From NCBI GenBank assembly GCA_963971575.1, contig OZ020625.1, positions 18,816,829 through 18,880,828 on the forward strand: DNA of 64,000 nt. The letters run 5' to 3'. Below, in pieces: positions 56,901 to 64,000 of the stretch (position 1 is its first letter; every line of letters starts with the position of its first letter). The notes below the pieces were generated by a model. The model ran no database searches and was not told the origin of the DNA. It saw only the letters and a program-made list of their open reading frames with translations. Origin of the DNA: Liopterus haemorrhoidalis. Its lineage: Eukaryota > Arthropoda > Insecta > Coleoptera > Dytiscidae. The position numbers and the translations under genes were made by a program.

Positions 56901-59752
56901 CAGGTACCTCTGTAGATCATCTTGCAGATTCCCTTTTCCAGTTTTGTCTGTATTAACTCTTCCATCTTTTTATACAAGGTGTCTCAAAAGAAATTTTATA
57001 TTTATTTAGCTTACTGCATGAACGCAACGTATCCGAGGGGCGCGGGGGTTATGTCAATCGGTAGCCTGGCTCTTGGGAATTCAGTCGCTATGGAGCGTTT
57101 CTCGGGAGCAGACCGCGCGTTATGCGTGCGAGAGTTTTACAAAAACGGTGATTCGGCGACTGTAGCGCGTAGAAAATTCTGCAGTATTCGAGGTTTTCGC
57201 CACTTAAATGATGCGCCAAGCATTCCTCTCATTCGACATTGGGTTAAAAAGTTTGAAGAGACTGGTACAACGCTGGATAAATCAAAATCCGGGCGACCTA
57301 GGTCATCAAGAACGGTAGAAAACGTGGAGAATGTTAATCAGTCTGTTCGTGACGACCCAAACCATTCAATTCGGAAGCGCGCAAGTGCTTTAAATGTGCA
57401 TAGATCATCATTACATCGCATTATACACAAATACCTAAAGCTGCACCCCTACAAAATTCAATTGGTACAAGAATTAAAGCCCCAAGATGCCAGTCAGAGG
57501 CTTAATTTCGTAAATCAGGTGATTGAGCGATTTTCAACGTTTACCAACATTTTGTTTTCGGATGAAGCTCATTTTCATCTTAATGGCCACGTAAATAAGC
57601 AGAACTGCCGCTACTGGAGTGCAACGAATCCGAAACGCAAACATCAGAAACCCCTACATTCGCCTAAAGTGACCGTATGGGCTGCGATGTCGGCGCGAGG
57701 AATTATCGGCCCTTACTTTTTTGAAGACGAAAGGGGGCGTGCAGTTACAGTGAATTCAGAGCGTTATGTGGAGATGTTAGACAACTTCTTGGTACCTGAA
57801 CTGCAAAACTTTCCTGGCTATAACCAAAGAACATGGTTCCAACAGGACGGAGCAACTTCACATACGTCCAATATGTCTCTGCCACGTGTTCGTGAAATTT
57901 TCTCAGGCAAATTGATCTCCCGGAGAGGTGACATAAATTGGCCTCCACACAGTCCAGATTTAACCCCTATGGACTTTTTCCTATGGGGTTATCTTAAATC
58001 TAAAGTTTACTCCAATAAACCGACTTCACTGGCACATTTGAAAGAAAATATCCGTCACGAAATGGCAGCCATCCCTGAGTCCACCTGCCGAGACGTCATA
58101 AGTAATTTTACTGTTCGATTAATTGAGTGCCGAGAACGCGAGGGTCTACATTTAGACGATATTATTTTTAAGAAATAAATCCCCAAAAAGTGTGTTTTAA
58201 TAATTAATAAACATTTTTTCTATATACGGCTTACTTTTTTTTTAATCGATCCACTAAATATAAAATTTCTTTTGAGACACCTTGTATATTAGAAGCCGTA
58301 ATGTTTGTTAAAAATAATCTGTATCTTATCGTTACTAATTCAGATTTCCATACTTATCATACCCGCAATATATAGCACTGCACTGCACTGCACCGTTAAG
58401 ATTCCCACTATATGGCTGTAACATTATGTTAAATCGAAAACTATTTTGTTAACTCGTGTGGTTTCAGTTCGTATTATATGTGTCATCTTGACTAAACCAC
58501 ATCATTTAGGTAATGTGTTATTGGTTAAATAAATTTATTATTTATAGGAAAATAACTATATTTAAACAACTGAAAGTTTGTCTCAATAATCAATGCAAAT
58601 TTTTTTGCAGCTAGTGAAACATCTTCCAGTGAATCAGATGAGATTTGGGAGCCGTTGGCCATTAACAACCGTAAACAACACACAACAACAAGGTCATCAC
58701 ATTTCATTAAACACAAGAAAATGCATTTTGGGGAGAAACCATTCAAATGTGATGAGTGTGCTAAAGCATTTTCAGTGTTTTTAAATCTGATTGCTCACAA
58801 ACGAGTACATTCTGGAGAGAAACCATTCAAATGTGATCAGTGCAATAAAGCATTTTCAGCGTCTTCAAGTCTCAATACTCACAAACGAGTACATTCTGGA
58901 GAGAAACCATTCAAATGTGATCAGTGTGATAAAGCATTTTCAATGTCTTCAAATTGCAATACTCACAAAAGAGTACATTCTGGAGAGAAACCATTCAAAT
59001 GTGATCAGTGTGACAAAGTATTTTCAGGGTCTTCAAGTCTCAATACTCACAAACGAGTACATACTGGAGAGAAACCATTCAAATGTGATCAGTGCGATAA
59101 AGCATTTCCAGTGTCTTCACATCTGGTTACCCACAAACGATTACATTCTGGAGAGAAACCATTCAAATGTGATCAGTGTGTTACAGCATTTTCAGTGTCT
59201 TCAAGTCTCATTACTCATAAACGAGTACATTCTGGAGAGAAACCATTCAAATGTGATCAGTGTGATAAATCATTTTCAGATCCTTCAAATCTGATTACTC
59301 ATAAACGATCACATTCTGGAGAGAAACCATTCAAATGTGATCAGTGTTATAAAGCATTTTCAGTGTCTTCACATCTGGTTACCCACAAACGATTACATTC
59401 TGGAGAGAAACCGTTCAAATGTGATCAGTGTGATACAGCATTTTCAGATCCTTCAAATCTGATTACTCATAAACGATCACATTCTGGAGACAAACCATTC
59501 AAATGTGATCAGTGTAATAAAGCATTTTCAGTGTCTTCAAGTCTCATTACTCATAAACGAGTAAATTCTGGAGAGAAACCATTCAAATGTGATCAGTGTA
59601 ATAAAGCATTTTTAGTGTCTTCAAGTCTGATTACTCATAAACGATCACATTCTGGAGAGAAACCATTCAAATATGATCAGTGTAATAAAGAATTTTCCCG
59701 GCCATCGAGTCTCATAAAACACAAACGAATTGGACACAACAATGGCCGGTAG
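50948..59752 (+). CDS. ZAD-C2H2 zinc-finger protein, copy B (6 exons)
   Basis: Predicted exons are 50948-51019, 51487-51754, 52401-52571, 52749-52883, 53028-53186 and 58611-59752; 648 residues. Exons 2-5 have exactly the lengths of gene A (268, 171, 135, 159 nt) with the same phases, so the frame is intact. Exon 2 keeps the ZAD second half (CSEC, FYEFREQYL). Exon 1 (MGEEFIQFELDEIRRKV) could supply the ZAD middle but has no CX2C, so an earlier exon may be missing from this model; 50938 is a plausible acceptor. Linker exons keep VKTE, VKTE, VKSE and IKSE. The last exon has 12 C2H2 fingers with HSGEKP linkers; finger 10 has Asn for its last His and finger 12 has Tyr for its first Cys. Intron 5 (53187-58610) holds a LINE remnant, two hAT elements and a mariner. 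A probable nuclear DNA-binding regulator. Confidence 0.72.
51212..51330 (-). mobile_element. Headless SINE body (copy B)
   Basis: Same element as 33737-33850 at the paralogous position, so it predates the duplication. Confidence 0.6.
53837..54342. mobile_element. Nested TTA-flanked MITE inside the hAT element
   Basis: 506 bp, termini TGCTTCGTTCAGAACCTCC / GAGGTTCTGAACGCAGCA, flanked by TTA (53834-53836, 54343-54345). PIF/Harbinger-like by target. Confidence 0.7.
54636..55101. mobile_element. Nested GC-richer TIR element inside the hAT element
   Basis: Ends CTGTAAAGCCTGGGAGAGAA and TTCTGTTCCGCACTTTAG are imperfect inverted repeats of about 24 bp. The interior has many AACGGCGT-like motifs and GC-rich palindromes, unlike its AT-rich surroundings. 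No target duplication found. Confidence 0.45.
55973..56310. mobile_element. hAT MITE, gene B only
   Basis: 338 bp, termini CAGTGTTTTTCAAC / GTTGAAAAACACTG (perfect 14 bp). The 8-bp duplication GGGTAGAT lies at 55965-55972 and 56311-56318. The empty site in gene A is 37175-37182. Inside, GGTGCCAC motifs repeat. Confidence 0.93.
56975..58284 (+). mobile_element. DD41D Tc1/mariner element, copy 2, intact
   Basis: 1310 bp with termini CAAGGTGTCTCAAAAGAAAT / ATTTCTTTTGAGACACCTTG. TA duplicated at 56973-56974 and 58285-58286. Gene A has the empty site CTTTTTATATATTAG at 37845-37858. The transposase frame is uninterrupted. Confidence 0.95.
57090..58178 (+). CDS. DD41D Tc1/mariner transposase, intact
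   Basis: 362 residues from the ATG of MERFSGADRALC; in-frame ATGs at 57018 and 57051 could extend it, but family similarity starts at MERF. The N-terminal half has paired helix-turn-helix motifs with a GRPR linker (SKSGRPRSSR). The catalytic core shows D in FSDEAHFHL, D in QQDGATSHTS and D in DLTPMDFFLW, with 41 residues between the second and third Asp. That DD41D spacing is known from rosa-like Tc1/mariner elements. The enzyme would excise and insert the element at TA. The frame is complete and both termini are present, so this copy may be active or recently active. It lies in the last intron of gene B, same strand. Confidence 0.93.
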   Translation: MERFSGADRALCVREFYKNGDSATVARRKFCSIRGFRHLNDAPSIPLIRHWVKKFEETGTTLDKSKSGRPRSSRTVENVENVNQSVRDDPNHSIRKRASALNVHRSSLHRIIHKYLKLHPYKIQLVQELKPQDASQRLNFVNQVIERFSTFTNILFSDEAHFHLNGHVNKQNCRYWSATNPKRKHQKPLHSPKVTVWAAMSARGIIGPYFFEDERGRAVTVNSERYVEMLDNFLVPELQNFPGYNQRTWFQQDGATSHTSNMSLPRVREIFSGKLISRRGDINWPPHSPDLTPMDFFLWGYLKSKVYSNKPTSLAHLKENIRHEMAAIPESTCRDVISNFTVRLIECREREGLHLDDIIFKK

Positions 59753-60715
59753 CGGTTCTGTGATCGCTGTGAAACAGCTGATCGAAACGAGTAATGTGAA
59801 AGTTTTCCTCATTTGTTTACATTTTAAATCTTAGATTTACAATGAATAACTTACAGTTATCCTTACTAATTCATTTTAAGTGCAACACTTTCTTCTAGGT
59901 GTGTAGTGGAAGGAGAGAAGTTGTTAAACGCCGGTCGTATTATACAGAATTTCGGGAAAAAATGATGAGCATGTCGACATATGTGGGTTATGTTTACAAA
60001 CAAGCAGTCTAAAATTACCACCTCACTAAGTCACTGGAAAATTAAAACTGCAAGATAACCTTCACCTGTAAACCGCAACCTTTGTTAGAAACTCATTGCC
60101 TAAAAAAAATAATCAGGAACGAAAGCAAACACTTCAGTGAAGCTATATTGGCATATCTACGTACAATATTTGAGACTGCTTGCCCTAAACCTGTGTTAAA
60201 GTTACACAGGTAGATATTTATTTATGCTCGAGAAAGGTTATATACTACTATATAATAAATACTAGTTTGTTAAATATTAATAAGTTAACAATAATGATGT
60301 AATCTGTAGCTTTTAAATGCTTTGAGCACACTCTCACTGTTTTTTCCCGTATTTATAGCATTTTCTCATGCTTTTTTACCTATTTATCTCTTCCACAACA
60401 TCAAATATATTTATTACGTTCACAAATTGCTTTTCATTTAGAAAAAGTGGAAGTGAATGTTTCTCTCACTTCTTTTCCTAGAGTGACAGCCAAATACAAA
60501 GTAGTTTGTGTTATGAAAACTCATTATAACACAAAATTATATAAGAAAGAATAATAGATGCTATCAAAAGTTAATGTTACCAACTAACTGCAACATTAAA
60601 GTTTAAAAGCGATATAAACAACACGAGGTAGTCAATAGTTAACAATAAACAGTTACTCGTTCCACTAGTTCAAATTCTGTTCACTCGGTGTCACTTAATA
60701 GCGCTGTTGAGCCCA
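59753..60715. other. Spacer downstream of gene B
   Basis: No gene seen. The last 36 bp (60684-60719, TAGCGCTGTTGAGCCCAATA core) match 30796-30830 upstream of gene A. Confidence 0.6.
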
Positions 60716-63625
<2,910 letters not shown>

Positions 63626-63659
63626 ACGTGATGTGATTGAAACATTTTTCAACTTATCA

Positions 63660-63730
63660 AGGATCACAATGGGTTGCTAGTTGTAGTAATGCGTTAATAT
63701 AATTTATCCAATAAATGATTTAATTCATAT
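63660..63730 (+). repeat. Short string shared with introns of genes A and B
   Basis: AGGATCACAATG...TTGCTAGTTGTAGTAAT...ATCCAATAAATGATTTAATT also occurs near 35698-35770 and 53272-53345, each time just upstream of LINE sequence. It may be LINE leader or an older intron piece duplicated with it. Confidence 0.55.
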
Positions 63731-63789
63731 TGAACAAATTATCAAAACAGCTACTTAATTTATTACTGTTCTACTCCATCACAGTTAAG

Positions 63790-64000
63790 ATGTCTCTGCA
63801 AATTCTTTACCAAAACGTTAATGGTCTGCGAACCAAATCTAAACAGTTTTATATAGCTACTACAGGACTTCCAGCTGATATTATTTGTTTGACGGAAACA
63901 TATTTAAATGACTCAATTTCCGATAGTGAACTTTTTGACAGCAATATTTATTCTGTTTATCGTCGTGATCGTGACACTGTTCTGTGTAAAAGTGATGGGG
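63790..64000 (+). CDS. LINE ORF2 endonuclease N-terminus (partial)
   Basis: Opens with MSLQILYQNVNGLRTKSKQF at an ATG and stays open for 70 codons to the window edge. The N-terminal YQNVNGLRTK and IICLTETYL motifs are those of an apurinic-type LINE endonuclease; the Glu of TET is the catalytic metal-binding residue. It resembles the ORF2 start at 19416 (YQNVRGLRTK, ALTETWL), so it is probably the same CR1/Jockey group. Integrity beyond the window is unknown. Confidence 0.8.
   Translation, partial: MSLQILYQNVNGLRTKSKQFYIATTGLPADIICLTETYLNDSISDSELFDSNIYSVYRRDRDTVLCKSDG

Larger units (their letters stand above)
51140..59752 (+). repeat. Segmental duplication, copy B (paralogue 33665-39560)
   Basis: Aligns with copy A from GCTAAGACACGCCTACCCAG to the zinc-finger exon. 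It contains hAT (53616-55317), hAT MITE (55973-56310) and mariner (56975-58284) insertions absent from A. Confidence 0.85.

Overview
The window is AT-rich eukaryotic DNA, most probably from an insect with a large, transposon-rich genome. The evidence is spliceosomal genes with GT..AG introns, two ZAD-C2H2 zinc-finger genes (an arthropod family), and BEL/Pao, Penelope-like, DD41D mariner, ISL2EU, hAT, LINE and tRNA-SINE elements. No prokaryotic operon, CRISPR array or plasmid feature is present. The species cannot be named from this sequence.

Layout. 1-763: 5' end of a BEL/Pao element on the minus strand. 882-9415: tandem array of about 290-bp units, split by a complete 6.1-kb BEL/Pao element (2045-8158, TSD ACATG). 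9461-11198: two head-to-head Penelope-like fragments with GIY-YIG coding. 11199-14034: a block that recurs inverted at 47168-48905 and carries two MITEs. 14040-24557: a second, reversed array holding a nest of insertions: a piggyBac-like TTAA element, then a DD41D mariner, then a LINE. 24561-29452: an ISL2EU-type DNA transposon with two intact convergent spliced genes, a THAP-DDE transposase and a SWIM-YqaJ nuclease.

30937-39600 and 50948-59752 are paralogous ZAD zinc-finger genes. Their four middle exons have identical lengths and phases, and each encodes a [V/I]KxE motif. Copy-specific insertions separate them: two hAT elements and an intact DD41D mariner in copy B, and a truncated LINE in copy A. 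Copy A serves as the empty site that fixes several element boundaries. Between the genes lie a degenerate RNase H-bearing LINE (39642-44410), a hairpin-rich minisatellite (44440-45715) and AT-rich spacer.

60716-63625 is a decayed zinc-finger array with stop codons at the same codon of nine fingers, spaced exactly 84 or 168 bp. It is interrupted by a solo LTR (61923-63071). A new LINE ORF2 begins at 63790 and runs off the window.

The host genes visible are the two zinc-finger genes and their decayed relative, all probable nuclear DNA-binding regulators. Nearly everything else is mobile DNA, much of it datable by nesting. The most complete mobile system is the ISL2EU element. The strongest host-side signals are the SUMO-type motif in each linker exon and the stop-bearing finger array that kept its repeat spacing after pseudogenisation.
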